From the NCBI GenBank assembly GCA_947632685.1, contig CANRQD010000011.1:1-21197 (forward strand): a stretch of DNA of 21,197 bases, given 5' to 3'. The notes beneath the pieces are model-generated. The model was not told the DNA's origin. It did no database searches and saw nothing but the letters and a program-made list of their open reading frames with translations. A program made the position numbers and the translations under genes. The stretch is from an uncultured Bacilli bacterium (GTDB lineage Bacteria; Bacillota_I; Bacilli_A; RF39; UBA660). Below, piece by piece: positions 7,290-14,906 of this stretch (its first letter is position 1; each line of letters starts with the position of its first letter).

Positions 7290-7305
7290 ATAAATATTGT
7301 ATAAT
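7277..7305 (+). promoter_or_regulatory. Promoter of mnmA, overlapping the end of the SpoIIM-like gene
   Basis: TTTACA at 7277-7282, 17-base spacer, TATAAT at 7300-7305. The -35 lies in the last codons of the upstream gene. Confidence 0.7.
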
Positions 7306-7322
7306 ATCTCCAGGTGGTATTA

Positions 7323-8429
7323 ATGAAAAAAGTAATAATTGGTATATCTGGAGGTGTAGATTCATCCGTTGCAGCACTTCTTTTAAAAAAACAAGGCTAT
7401 TTAGTAGAAGGACTATTTATGAGAAATTGGGATTCATCATTAAATAATGATATTCTAGGTAATCCAAATATAAATAATGTAGATATTTGTCCTCAAGAAC
7501 AAGACTATAATGACGCAATTGAAGTATGCAAAAAACTAGATATTAAGCTTCATAGAATAGATTTTGTAAAAGAATATTGGGACTACGTATTTAAATATTT
7601 TTTAGATGAATTAAAGAAGGGGAGAACTCCTAATCCAGATATAATGTGCAATAAGTATATAAAATTTGATTTTTTCGTACAGGAAGCAAAAAAATTAGGT
7701 GCTGATTATATAGCAACAGGTCATTATGCTAAAATTGAAGATGGCTATTTGAAAAAGAGTTTTGATACTAATAAAGATCAGACATATTTTTTATCACAAT
7801 TATCAAAAGAACAATTAGAAAATGTATTATTTCCATTAGGAGATATTGATAAAAAAGAGGTTAGAGAAATTGCCAAAAAAGAAGGATTAATTACTGCAAA
7901 TAAAAAAGATTCTACAGGAATATGTTTTATTGGAGAAAGAAACTTTAAAAAATTTTTAGAAAATTATTTACCGGCAAAAGTAGGAGATGTAGTAGATATT
8001 GATACAAATAAAGTTATAGGTAAACATAATGGTTTAATGTATTATACGATAGGTCAAAGAAAAGGTCTAGATATTGGTGGTAATAAAGAAAAAATGTTTG
8101 TTGTAGGTAAAAATCTAGATAAGAATATTTTATATGTTGCTTTTGGTGATAATGATTATTTATATTCAACTAGTTGTATTGTAGATACTTTGAATTTCAA
8201 TTGTAACTTACGACCAACTAAATGCCAAGCAAAATTTAGATATAGACAAGATGATATAGACGTTGAAATAGAATATTTAAATGATAAAGAAATATTAGTA
8301 AAATATAATAATGTTAAAGCCGTAACTCCTGGACAAGCATGTGTTTTATATGATAAAAATATCTGCATTGGCGGAGGTATAATAAAAGAAGTTAGAAAAA
8401 ATAATAAAAAACTTTGGTATCTATTGTAA
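7323..8429 (+). CDS. mnmA: tRNA 2-thiouridylase MnmA
   Basis: Transfers activated sulfur to U34 of tRNA-Lys, tRNA-Glu and tRNA-Gln in the cytoplasm, using ATP to adenylate the uridine. The 368 residues match the family. Seen: the PP-loop GISGGVDSS (7-15); MRNWDSS (33-39); the first catalytic Cys at 109 (NPDIMCNKYIKF); ATGHYAKI (132-139); KDQTYFLSQL (151-160); the second catalytic Cys at 201 (STGICFIGER); and the C-terminal beta domain with YYTIGQRKGLDIGG and a PGQACVLY motif. Start ATG 7323 follows the Shine-Dalgarno CAGGTGG; an in-frame GTG at 7314 is part of that site. It has its own promoter and a terminator, so it is a single-gene unit here. Confidence 0.97.
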   Translation: MKKVIIGISGGVDSSVAALLLKKQGYLVEGLFMRNWDSSLNNDILGNPNINNVDICPQEQDYNDAIEVCKKLDIKLHRIDFVKEYWDYVFKYFLDELKKGRTPNPDIMCNKYIKFDFFVQEAKKLGADYIATGHYAKIEDGYLKKSFDTNKDQTYFLSQLSKEQLENVLFPLGDIDKKEVREIAKKEGLITANKKDSTGICFIGERNFKKFLENYLPAKVGDVVDIDTNKVIGKHNGLMYYTIGQRKGLDIGGNKEKMFVVGKNLDKNILYVAFGDNDYLYSTSCIVDTLNFNCNLRPTKCQAKFRYRQDDIDVEIEYLNDKEILVKYNNVKAVTPGQACVLYDKNICIGGGIIKEVRKNNKKLWYLL

Positions 8430-8437
8430 ATAAAAAA

Positions 8438-8462
8438 ATGTAAAGTATTTTACATCTTTTTT
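8438..8462 (+). terminator. Terminator after mnmA
   Basis: ATGTAAA (8438-8444), loop GTAT, TTTACAT (8449-8455), then C and a T run; an A tract precedes the stem. Confidence 0.75.
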
Positions 8463-8463
8463 C

Positions 8464-8492
8464 TTGACACTATTGACAAAAAAATGTACAAT
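8464..8492 (+). promoter_or_regulatory. Strong promoter of the HTH gene
   Basis: Perfect TTGACA at 8464-8469, 17-base spacer, TACAAT at 8487-8492. A second TTGACA at 8473-8478 has no well-spaced -10. The start site should be near 8499, right at the Shine-Dalgarno. Confidence 0.8.
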
Positions 8493-8510
8493 TATATTGA
8501 AGGTGATAAG

Positions 8511-9278
8511 ATGAAAGACTTAAATAAATTATTAACTGAACTAGGAATTAGTAAAGTAAGATTATCAAAATACTTAGGTGTTTCAAGACAAATGCTATAT
8601 AATTACCTAGCTCTAAATTCATTAGCAGATTGGCCTAAAGAAAAATCTGTAAAATTATTAAGTTTACTAAATGTAACTAATGAAGAAGAAATAGAAAAAA
8701 TAGAAGTAACTGGTGAATATATTATAGAGGTAGAATCAAAATTAAATGAAGGTGTAAAAGATTCTGCTAATAGAGAAATATTAACTGATTTAAAGGGATT
8801 TAATAAAAAAGAACAAGAATTATTATCTGATATAATTAACTTATTAAAAGAAAAATTAGCTGATGATAAAACTAAAAATACTTATAATTCTTATAGCTAC
8901 TTATATCATTTTTTACAAGCTATGGAAACAACTCCAGAAATAAGTTATATATTAGCATATATGTCTAAATCATTAGGTTTTACTGATGCAATGGAATTTT
9001 TGTTTAATAAAGAACAACAATTTATTTTTGAAAGTATAATCTTTAGTGCCATGACATTATATAACAATGGTGGAGCATCAAAAAGTAAAATATCAGAAAC
9101 ACATAAGAGATTTGTTGAAGATATTGAACATAAAAATGAAGAAAAACTTAGTAGAACTCAGGAATTAAACACTGCTAAAGTTCAAGCCCTTAAAGAATTA
9201 GGTTATACAGAAATAAATGAAAGTAATGCAAAAGAAGTATTAGAAAAAATAGCAGAAATACAATCTCGAAAAGTATAG
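8511..9278 (+). CDS. Helix-turn-helix protein of unknown function
   Basis: 255 residues. Residues about 1-54 form a Cro/XRE-like or related helix-turn-helix: LLTELGISKVRLSKYLGVSRQMLYNYL, with the recognition helix around SRQMLYNYL (25-33). The rest is helical and highly charged: a linker (55-95), a helix-rich part with YSYLYHFLQAMETTPEISYILAYMSKSLGFTDAMEFLF (128-165), and a Lys/Glu-rich tail (190-255) likely to be coiled. No ligand or enzyme motif is recognised. The start is ATG 8511, with Shine-Dalgarno GAAGGTGAT; an in-frame ATG at 8484 lies upstream of the predicted transcription start and cannot be used from this promoter. It probably is a DNA-binding regulator; its target is not evident, and the following gene has its own promoter. 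Confidence 0.7.
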   Translation: MKDLNKLLTELGISKVRLSKYLGVSRQMLYNYLALNSLADWPKEKSVKLLSLLNVTNEEEIEKIEVTGEYIIEVESKLNEGVKDSANREILTDLKGFNKKEQELLSDIINLLKEKLADDKTKNTYNSYSYLYHFLQAMETTPEISYILAYMSKSLGFTDAMEFLFNKEQQFIFESIIFSAMTLYNNGGASKSKISETHKRFVEDIEHKNEEKLSRTQELNTAKVQALKELGYTEINESNAKEVLEKIAEIQSRKV

Positions 9279-9306
9279 AAAGAAAAATTTACTTTTTCTT
9301 TTTTTT
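9279..9306 (+). terminator. Weak terminator after the HTH gene
   Basis: AAAGAAAAA (9279-9287), loop TTTAC, TTTTTCTTT (9293-9301), then T to 9306. Only one G-C pair, so efficiency is doubtful. Confidence 0.5.
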
Positions 9307-9316
9307 GTATTATAAT
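9288..9316 (+). promoter_or_regulatory. Probable promoter of the 300-residue unknown gene
   Basis: TTTACT at 9288-9293 (in the loop of the preceding hairpin), 17-base spacer, TATAAT at 9311-9316. Confidence 0.5.
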
Positions 9317-9345
9317 ATTTACAACTTAGGGGGATTAAATATATT

Positions 9346-10248
9346 ATGAATTCTACAGATATAATTAAAAAAGCAAGAAAAAGGAAGAATATAAATAATA
9401 TAATTAGAGAACAATTAAAAGAATCAAAAAAATATATAGAGCTTGAAGAAAATTATAAAAAATATGTCATTCATCTTGCTAATTTTTTCAAAAAAATAGG
9501 AATAACTAATGGGGTAGAGGTAGCTGTATTTTATAATAGACTTTTAAAATCAGGAATTTTATCATATAATAAAATAACAAATTACGAAGAATTACAAAAA
9601 TTAAATAAGCCTAAATACAGATTATATGATAAATATGAAATATTAGATACTTTAGGTTCTAGGGTAGCTACAGGAAAATCTTTATATAGACATAATACAG
9701 CTCTATTAACTGATTTACAAAATGAATTAGGTAATCCAAGTATAAATATGCCTGTCCAAATTAAAAATAAATATAGTAAAAATAAGAAATTAAATCATAT
9801 AATAACAACAACAAAAGATAAAGAAACATCAACAATATTTAGTAGTTGTCCTTCATTTGGTATAATATCAGAACTAAAATATAATATAGATTCATTTATT
9901 CATATTCCAAAATATAATATCAATAGAAAAAGAAATCAAGTTTTTGTTAGTCCTATAATATATCCAACTATACCTAATTGTAGTCATAATATAGACCTAC
10001 AAAAAGAATTAGATATAGCTATTTCCTCTTATTCAAAAAATAATATAGTAGATCCTGAAATATTTTATTTATCAGCTATTAAAGTAAAAAATGAAGTATT
10101 AAAATCATTTGATATAAGTGAAAACGAAATAGAATATTTTTATAATAATTCAAAAGATGAATTAACTAATATATTTACATTAGTTAATAAATGTTATTCT
10201 AAGGAGATAACAAAAAGCGGAAAAATATTAAATTATAGAATTTGGTGA
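9346..10248 (+). CDS. Unknown protein, possibly a degenerate transglutaminase-like fold
   Basis: 300 residues, basic, without membrane segments. No confident family. Residues 1-50 are a Lys-rich helical stretch. Residues about 98-130 contain ILDTLGSRVATG, then SLYRHNTALLTDLQNELG, which recalls the G-x-CRH...L..LLN.LG helix of bacterial transglutaminase-like proteins, and LNHIITTT (149-156) recalls their NH(V/I)I histidine strand 35 residues later. The residue where the nucleophilic Cys should be is Tyr114, and no clear DPT-type Asp motif follows, so if the fold is right the protein is not a normal enzyme. The C-terminal third is unassigned. The Shine-Dalgarno (AGGGGG) is 12 bases from the ATG, longer than in neighbouring genes. 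The gene ends in TGA, with no hairpin terminator after it. The assignment is weak and rests on motif resemblance only. Confidence 0.6.
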   Translation: MNSTDIIKKARKRKNINNIIREQLKESKKYIELEENYKKYVIHLANFFKKIGITNGVEVAVFYNRLLKSGILSYNKITNYEELQKLNKPKYRLYDKYEILDTLGSRVATGKSLYRHNTALLTDLQNELGNPSINMPVQIKNKYSKNKKLNHIITTTKDKETSTIFSSCPSFGIISELKYNIDSFIHIPKYNINRKRNQVFVSPIIYPTIPNCSHNIDLQKELDIAISSYSKNNIVDPEIFYLSAIKVKNEVLKSFDISENEIEYFYNNSKDELTNIFTLVNKCYSKEITKSGKILNYRIW

Positions 10249-10648
10249 GCTTCCTATAATTGATATTATGTTAACTTCCTATTTAATTAAATATTACATT
10301 ATAATAATAATATATAATTATATATTTAAAATAATTAATATATTGCTATATTACTATTAATATATATAAACTTTTTTCTTTATTATCAATTAAATTATAT
10401 AACTTAAATTTAAATTTATATTTAATAATTAATATTTATTATATTATTATTTAATTCATTACATATAACTGATTTATACTATTTTATATAGTATTTTATT
10501 TTTATTAAATTCTATTTTAGTACTCTATATTTACTTCTTTTGAATTAATTAAGAAGAGGGGGTATTAATTAAATAAAGTAGATTGATTTTAAAGCATCGA
10601 AAATATTTTAGACATATAATTTATCCATCTCGATTTAAAATATTTAAT
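10249..10648. other. Noncoding, extremely AT-rich gap
   Basis: About 400 bases with no reading frame of note and no start with a ribosome site on either strand. It is almost pure A/T apart from AGAGGGGG (10555-10562), which lies between two TTAATTAA palindromes (10545-10552 and 10565-10572, 20 bases apart), and an inverted repeat (10586-10641). No tRNA or known RNA structure was recognised. Confidence 0.6.
10586..10641. repeat. Inverted repeat upstream of the DUF1540 gene
   Basis: ATTTTAAA-gca-TCGA (10586-10600) pairs with TCGATTTAAAAT (10630-10641): 12 base pairs with a three-base bulge. An alternative pairing is AAATATTTTA (10601-10610) with TAAAATATTT (10636-10645), so two hairpins compete. 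Confidence 0.4.
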
Positions 10649-10677
10649 GTATAAAATTAAAAAATATTATCATAATA
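10649..10677 (+). promoter_or_regulatory. Sigma-G type (forespore) promoter candidate for the DUF1540 gene
   Basis: GTATA at 10649-10653, 17-base spacer, CATAATA at 10671-10677. Both fit the Bacillus sigma-G consensus (GHATR, CATNHTA). In such AT-rich DNA a chance match is possible. Confidence 0.4.
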
Positions 10678-10698
10678 TAAATGGAGGTTATAAAATAT

Positions 10699-10953
10699 AT
10701 GGCTAAAAAGCAAAAAATTAAATGTGATGTAGAAAGTTGTAAACATCAAAATACTGATGAAGAAGTATGTGAATTAAATGAAATAAAAGTATCATGCAAT
10801 TGCAACAATGATGAATGTGAATCTAATGATGAAACGATATGTGAAAGTTTTGAAAGCGTAGAAAATGATATTGATAGTGATGATATTGGTTTAGAAATAG
10901 AAACTAATGAAGATGAAGAAGAATATTCTGAAGAAGAGGCTGAAACAGAATAA
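10699..10953 (+). CDS. DUF1540 protein with acidic tail
   Basis: 84 residues. Residues about 6-52 match DUF1540, a small Cys-rich module found in Clostridia and relatives, probably metal-binding: IKCDVESCKHQ, a Cys at 24, LNEIKVSC, then TICESF (47-51), giving the family Cys pattern at 9, 14, 24 and 48. Three extra Cys (33, 35, 40) in a CNCNNDEC insert are not part of the usual pattern. Residues 53-84 are strongly acidic with almost no basic residue. I choose ATG 10699 because TGGAGGT (10682-10688) is a clear Shine-Dalgarno; the ATG at 10681 overlaps that site. Upstream is a sigma-G-like promoter, so expression in spores is possible (inference). A strong shared terminator follows. Confidence 0.8.
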   Translation: MAKKQKIKCDVESCKHQNTDEEVCELNEIKVSCNCNNDECESNDETICESFESVENDIDSDDIGLEIETNEDEEEYSEEEAETE

Positions 10954-10979
10954 AAATAGGGGACTTATCCCCTATTTTT
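10952..10979. terminator. Strong bidirectional terminator between DUF1540 gene and deoB
   Basis: AAAAATAGGGGA (10952-10963), loop CTTA, TCCCCTATTTTT (10968-10979): a perfect 12-base-pair stem with A and T flanks, serving both convergent units. Confidence 0.92.
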
Positions 10980-10993
10980 ATTTATTTATTTTC

Positions 10994-12160
10994 CTATACT
11001 AATTTATCTAATACGCTTTCCCCTATTTCTGGTTTATCTAAATTAAAATTAGCTGCAATAGTAGCACCAATATCTGCTAAAGTATTAAAAACAGGTAATC
11101 TTTTTGGTTCAGTAAAGCTTCTACTATAAAATATAACTGGTACATTTTCTCTTGTATGATCACAACCATCAAATGTAGGATCATTACCATGATCTGCCGT
11201 TATTATAAGTAAATCATCAAGTTCTAATTTATTTAATATCATAGGTATTTCAACATCTAATTCTTCTAATGCTTTTGCATAACCCATAGCATCTCTAGCA
11301 TGACCATATAAACTATCAAAGTCAGCTAAGTTTGTCATACAAAGTCCTGTAAAGTTCTTATCCATTATATCAGTTAGTTTATTTAAAGCTTCCATATTAC
11401 TAGATGCTTTTATGCTCTTATTTATACCTGTACAATCAAATATATCATTCATTTTTCCTAAAGCAATGACATTATATTTATTTTCTACTAATGAATCTAA
11501 AATAGTCTTTTTAGGAGGTTTTATAGCATAATCTTTTCTTCCACTATTTGAAAATTTATAATTGCCACTAATACCAATAAAAGGTCTAGCAATAACTCTC
11601 CCTACTCTCCAATCACTTCTTAAAGTAATTGCTCTAATTCTTTCACAATATTGATATAACGTAGAAACAGGTATAATATCTTCATGAGCAGCTACTTGTA
11701 AATCAGAATCAGCTGAGGTATAAATTATCAATGAGCCATAGTTTAATTGTCTATCACCTAAGTCTTTTATAACTTGATCATTATTACAACATATATTTCC
11801 AATTACACGTCTTCCTGTTACTTGTTCAATTTCATCCAAAAGTTTAGCAGGAAAACCATTATTAAAAGTCTTAAATTCTATATTATTAGTAATTCCAACC
11901 ATTTCATAATGCCCATTTAAGGTATCCTTACCTGCATTATTCGGTTTAGCTATTGTATAATATGCTTCTACATTTTCATTTTCATTCATATTTAATGTAT
12001 CTAAAAAACCAATTTTTTTCAAATTTGGAATAAATAAATCACATGATTCTTTTATATGACCTAAGGTATTTGAACCTACATCTCCATATTTAATAGCATC
12101 ATCAGCTTCCCCTACTCCTAATGAATCTAAAACCATTAAAAATATTCTTTTAAATTTCAT
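10994..12160 (-). CDS. deoB: Phosphopentomutase
   Basis: Interconverts (deoxy)ribose 1-phosphate and 5-phosphate in nucleoside salvage; a manganese-dependent member of the alkaline phosphatase superfamily. The 388 residues match the family. Seen: FLMVLDSLGVGEADDA (7-22) with the first metal Asp; GSNTLGHI; KDTLNGHYEMVGI, containing the Thr that carries the phosphate in characterised enzymes; YTSADSDLQVAAHEDIIP; IARPFIG; and TADHGNDPTFDGCDHTRENVP at the C-terminal metal site. The Shine-Dalgarno AAGGAG lies within the end of xerD; the two genes are separated by four bases, so they form one operon, as xerD-deoB (ripX-drm) does in Bacillus. No purine nucleoside phosphorylase gene follows here; the operon ends at the terminator. 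Confidence 0.97.
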   Translation of the reverse strand: MKFKRIFLMVLDSLGVGEADDAIKYGDVGSNTLGHIKESCDLFIPNLKKIGFLDTLNMNENENVEAYYTIAKPNNAGKDTLNGHYEMVGITNNIEFKTFNNGFPAKLLDEIEQVTGRRVIGNICCNNDQVIKDLGDRQLNYGSLIIYTSADSDLQVAAHEDIIPVSTLYQYCERIRAITLRSDWRVGRVIARPFIGISGNYKFSNSGRKDYAIKPPKKTILDSLVENKYNVIALGKMNDIFDCTGINKSIKASSNMEALNKLTDIMDKNFTGLCMTNLADFDSLYGHARDAMGYAKALEELDVEIPMILNKLELDDLLIITADHGNDPTFDGCDHTRENVPVIFYSRSFTEPKRLPVFNTLADIGATIAANFNLDKPEIGESVLDKLV

Positions 12161-12164
12161 AATA

Positions 12165-13064
12165 TTATTCTCCTTTATGTTCTCTAGGGTGATATTTTAA
12201 ATAATCATTTTTTACTTTTTCATCACTTACATGTGTATATATTTTAGTTGTTGCAATATCAGAATGTCCAAGTAACTCTTGTATACTTCTAAGATCAGCA
12301 CCATTATTAAGTAAATGAGTAGCAAAAGAATGTCTCAAGGTATGTGGATGAATATCTGGATTTAAACCTTGCTTTTCTAATATTAATTTCAAATTTTTAA
12401 AAAAACCTTGTCTAGTCATTCTCTTACCATGATTATTTAAAAATAATGCATCAGTCGAAATATTTTTAAGCATAGAATTTCTTCTATTCAGATACTCTTT
12501 CAAATAATAAATACTATAATCACCTATAGGAACAATTCTCTCTTTAGAGCCTTTACCTGTAATTCTAATAACACAATTTGTAAAATCTATACTACCTACA
12601 TCTAAACTAATAAGTTCAGATACACGTAAACCAGCTCCATACATCAATTCTATCATAGCTTTATTACGATAGTCAAATGCGTTATCAAGTTTAATATCAA
12701 GTAATTTATTCATATCATCAATACTTATAGCCTTAGGTATTTTTTTTCTAAGTTTAGGTCTAGATATAGATTCTGCAACATTACTACTTACTACATTATT
12801 TTTAAATAAGTAAGCATGAAAATTTTTAATTACAGTTAAATTATGTGCAATAGTTGAAGTATTATCAGCCAGATTATTTCTATATTTTAAAAATTTCTCT
12901 ATATTATCAGTACTTATATCATTAACGCTATTAATTTTATTATCTTGCAAATAGCTTTTATATACTTTTAAATCATAGTAATAGGATTCCTTTGTTTTGT
13001 CAGAAAGTCCCTTTTCGAATATACAATAATTAATAAAATCATCTATAGCATCATTAATATTCAT
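12165..13064 (-). CDS. xerD: Site-specific tyrosine recombinase XerD
   Basis: Resolves chromosome dimers at dif together with XerC or a like partner. 299 residues: N-terminal core-binding SAM-like domain (about 5-90, FINYCIFEKGLSDKTKESYYYDL) and the catalytic domain (about 110-295). Catalytic residues seen: Arg147 (GAGLRVSEL), Lys171 (ITGKGSKER), His241 and Arg244 (HPHTLRHSFATHLL), His267 (LLGHSDIATT) and nucleophile Tyr276 (KIYTHV). HPHTLRHSFATHLLNNGADLR and the pairing with deoB favour XerD over XerC. I choose the ATG at 13064; an in-frame GTG at 13073 lies inside the Shine-Dalgarno AGGTGAA. It has an extended -10 promoter and is divergent from rarA. Confidence 0.93.
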   Translation of the reverse strand: MNINDAIDDFINYCIFEKGLSDKTKESYYYDLKVYKSYLQDNKINSVNDISTDNIEKFLKYRNNLADNTSTIAHNLTVIKNFHAYLFKNNVVSSNVAESISRPKLRKKIPKAISIDDMNKLLDIKLDNAFDYRNKAMIELMYGAGLRVSELISLDVGSIDFTNCVIRITGKGSKERIVPIGDYSIYYLKEYLNRRNSMLKNISTDALFLNNHGKRMTRQGFFKNLKLILEKQGLNPDIHPHTLRHSFATHLLNNGADLRSIQELLGHSDIATTKIYTHVSDEKVKNDYLKYHPREHKGE

Positions 13065-13081
13065 ATTATTCACCTATATAT

Positions 13082-13090
13082 ATTTTAACA
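13082..13090 (-). promoter_or_regulatory. Extended -10 promoter of xerD-deoB
   Basis: Minus strand TGT then TAAAAT (13090-13082), ending 17 bases before the ATG. No convincing -35 is present. Confidence 0.5.
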
Positions 13091-13201
13091 CAATTTAATA
13101 AAAAGAGTTATTTTTTATTTTTAACTTATTGCATGTTAAAAATAGCTAACAATAAAATTATATAAGCACCACAAAATTTTAAAATGATAAATTAATAATT
13201 A

Positions 13202-13210
13202 TGATATAAT
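13202..13210 (+). promoter_or_regulatory. Extended -10 promoter of rarA
   Basis: TGA then TATAAT (13202-13210), 17 bases before the ATG. No good -35, typical of extended -10 promoters. Confidence 0.6.
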
Positions 13211-13227
13211 ATTTATAGGTGATTAAT

Positions 13228-14445
13228 ATGAATAAACCTCTTGCTTTAAAGTTAGCTCCAACCTCAATTAAAGATGTGATTGGACAAAAACATTTAATAG
13301 GCAAAGATAAAATTATAACTAATTTGGTAAAAAATAAAAAAATATTTTCTATGATTTTATATGGTCCTCCAGGTGTTGGTAAAACATCTATTGCTAATGC
13401 TTTAGTTAATGATTTAGATGTTAAATATAGATTTTTAAATGCTACTATAAATAATAAAAAAGATTTTGATATTGTAGTTGAAGAAGCTAAAATGTATGAT
13501 GGCTTAATTTTAATAATAGATGAAATACACAGAATGAACAAAGATAAGCAAGATTTATTGTTACCACAACTAGAAAGTGGTTTAATAACTTTAATAGGTA
13601 TGACAACAGCTAATCCATATCATTCAATTAATCCTGCCATAAGAAGTCGATGTCAATTATTTGAACTACAAGAATTAGATGAAGAAGATATTATAAAAGG
13701 TTTAAAGAAGGCTATAAAATATCCTGAATTAGATGGTATTAAAATAGATAATAAAGCTATTAAATTAATTGCTAAATTATCAGGCAATGATTTAAGATAT
13801 GCTTATAATCTATTAGAAATTTCATTCTACTCTACTAGTAATAAAATAGTAGATGAAGAAATTATTAGAAAAATAAATAATAAACCTGTATTTTTTTCAG
13901 ATAAAAATGGTGATGGACATTATGATGTATTATCTGGATTTCAAAAATCAATTCGTGGAAGTGATGTTGATGCTTCCCTTCACTATCTAGCAAGGCTTAT
14001 AGAAGAAGGTGACCTAGATTCAATATATAGAAGAATGAGTGTTATAGCCTATGAAGATATAGGCCTAGCTAATCCTGGAATTGGACCTAAAGTAGATGCT
14101 GCTATTAATGCTGCAGAACGTGTAGGCCTACCAGAAGCTAGAATTCCACTAGGTACTATTGTTACTGAAATGGCTTTATCTCCAAAAAGTAATACTGCTC
14201 ATATTGCCTTAGATGAAGCATTAAAAGATATAGAAGAAGGTTCTGTTGGAACTATACCAAAACATTTAAAAACCAATTCAGAAGAATATAAATATCCTCA
14301 TAATTATAAAGGAAGTTATGTAGTCCAACAATATTTACCAGATAAGTTAAAAAATAAAAAATATTATCATCCTAAAGATATAGGATATGAAAAACAGCTA
14401 AAAGAAATTTATGAAAAATTAGAAAAACTAAAAGAACAACTATAA
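13228..14445 (+). CDS. rarA: Replication-associated recombination protein RarA (MgsA)
   Basis: AAA+ ATPase of the RarA/MgsA/WRNIP1 family acting at stalled replication forks. 405 residues. Seen: an N-terminal IKDVIGQKHLIG box; Walker A GPPGVGKT (46-53); Walker B LIIDEIHRM (96-104); a sensor stretch IGMTTANPYHSINPAIRSRC with the Arg finger; and the family-specific C-terminal part beginning with RGSDVDASLHYLARLIEEGD, then MSVIAYEDIGLANP and PEARIPLGTIVTEMALSPKSN. The ATG at 13228 is preceded by AGGTGAT; an in-frame GTG nine bases upstream is part of that site. A single-gene unit, divergent from xerD and convergent with the alaS operon; it ends inside their shared terminator. Confidence 0.96.
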   Translation: MNKPLALKLAPTSIKDVIGQKHLIGKDKIITNLVKNKKIFSMILYGPPGVGKTSIANALVNDLDVKYRFLNATINNKKDFDIVVEEAKMYDGLILIIDEIHRMNKDKQDLLLPQLESGLITLIGMTTANPYHSINPAIRSRCQLFELQELDEEDIIKGLKKAIKYPELDGIKIDNKAIKLIAKLSGNDLRYAYNLLEISFYSTSNKIVDEEIIRKINNKPVFFSDKNGDGHYDVLSGFQKSIRGSDVDASLHYLARLIEEGDLDSIYRRMSVIAYEDIGLANPGIGPKVDAAINAAERVGLPEARIPLGTIVTEMALSPKSNTAHIALDEALKDIEEGSVGTIPKHLKTNSEEYKYPHNYKGSYVVQQYLPDKLKNKKYYHPKDIGYEKQLKEIYEKLEKLKEQL

Positions 14446-14460
14446 TAATTGTTCTTTTTT
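14431..14460. terminator. Bidirectional terminator between rarA and the Nudix gene
   Basis: AAAGAACAA (14431-14439), 9-base loop holding the rarA stop, TTGTTCTTT (14449-14457), T run. The flanking A tract makes it usable on the minus strand too. Confidence 0.8.
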
Positions 14461-14890
14461 ATTTTTTATATACTTTAATTAGACTAGTATTTATTTCAGT
14501 TTTATTTATATATGCTTCAATACTATCGATAATCCAATCATAATTTCTTAATTCATCTTTCATATTTAACATTTCTTCATAACTAAACCATTTAACATCT
14601 AATATTTCATTTTTATCATATGAAATATTTTCTTCTAAAAGTTTAGTTTTAAATATTATACTTATAAATGTATTATCTTCTAAAACCTTATTACTAATAC
14701 TTAATATACCCGTTAATTCCACTTTACATCCAGTCTCTTCAAATATTTCTCTTTTAGCACCTTCAAAAATTGTTTCATTAAAGTCTAGATGACCAGCAGG
14801 TATATTCCACTTACCATAAACTTTTTCTTGTGCTTCTTGTACAAGTAAAAACTTTCCATCTTTTTCAATAATTCCACCTGTAATTATCAC
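14459..14890 (-). CDS. Nudix hydrolase (MutT-like)
   Basis: 143-residue Nudix enzyme that hydrolyses a nucleoside diphosphate linked to another group; the substrate cannot be told. Seen: the full Nudix box starting at Gly33 (GHLDFNE, then seven residues, then REIFEETG), with all metal-binding Glu residues, and the typical N-terminal GGIIEKDGKFLLVQEAQEKVYGKWNIPAG. The start is GTG at 14890, with AAGGAGG seven bases before it. It is the last gene of the T-box operon, 16 bases after holA. A role in nucleotide-pool cleaning would fit a unit with a nucleotide kinase and a polymerase subunit, but that is inference. Confidence 0.93.
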   Translation of the reverse strand: MIITGGIIEKDGKFLLVQEAQEKVYGKWNIPAGHLDFNETIFEGAKREIFEETGCKVELTGILSISNKVLEDNTFISIIFKTKLLEENISYDKNEILDVKWFSYEEMLNMKDELRNYDWIIDSIEAYINKTEINTSLIKVYKK

Positions 14891-14906
14891 TATAAAACCT
14901 CCTTAA

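Noticed and set aside
10243..10263. Possible TGA read-through (Mycoplasma-type code) at the end of the 300-residue gene
   Set aside because: Tryptophan is coded by TGG throughout, TGA also ends the dNMP-kinase-like gene in a classic ATGA overlap, and read-through here would add only a few residues before another TGA.
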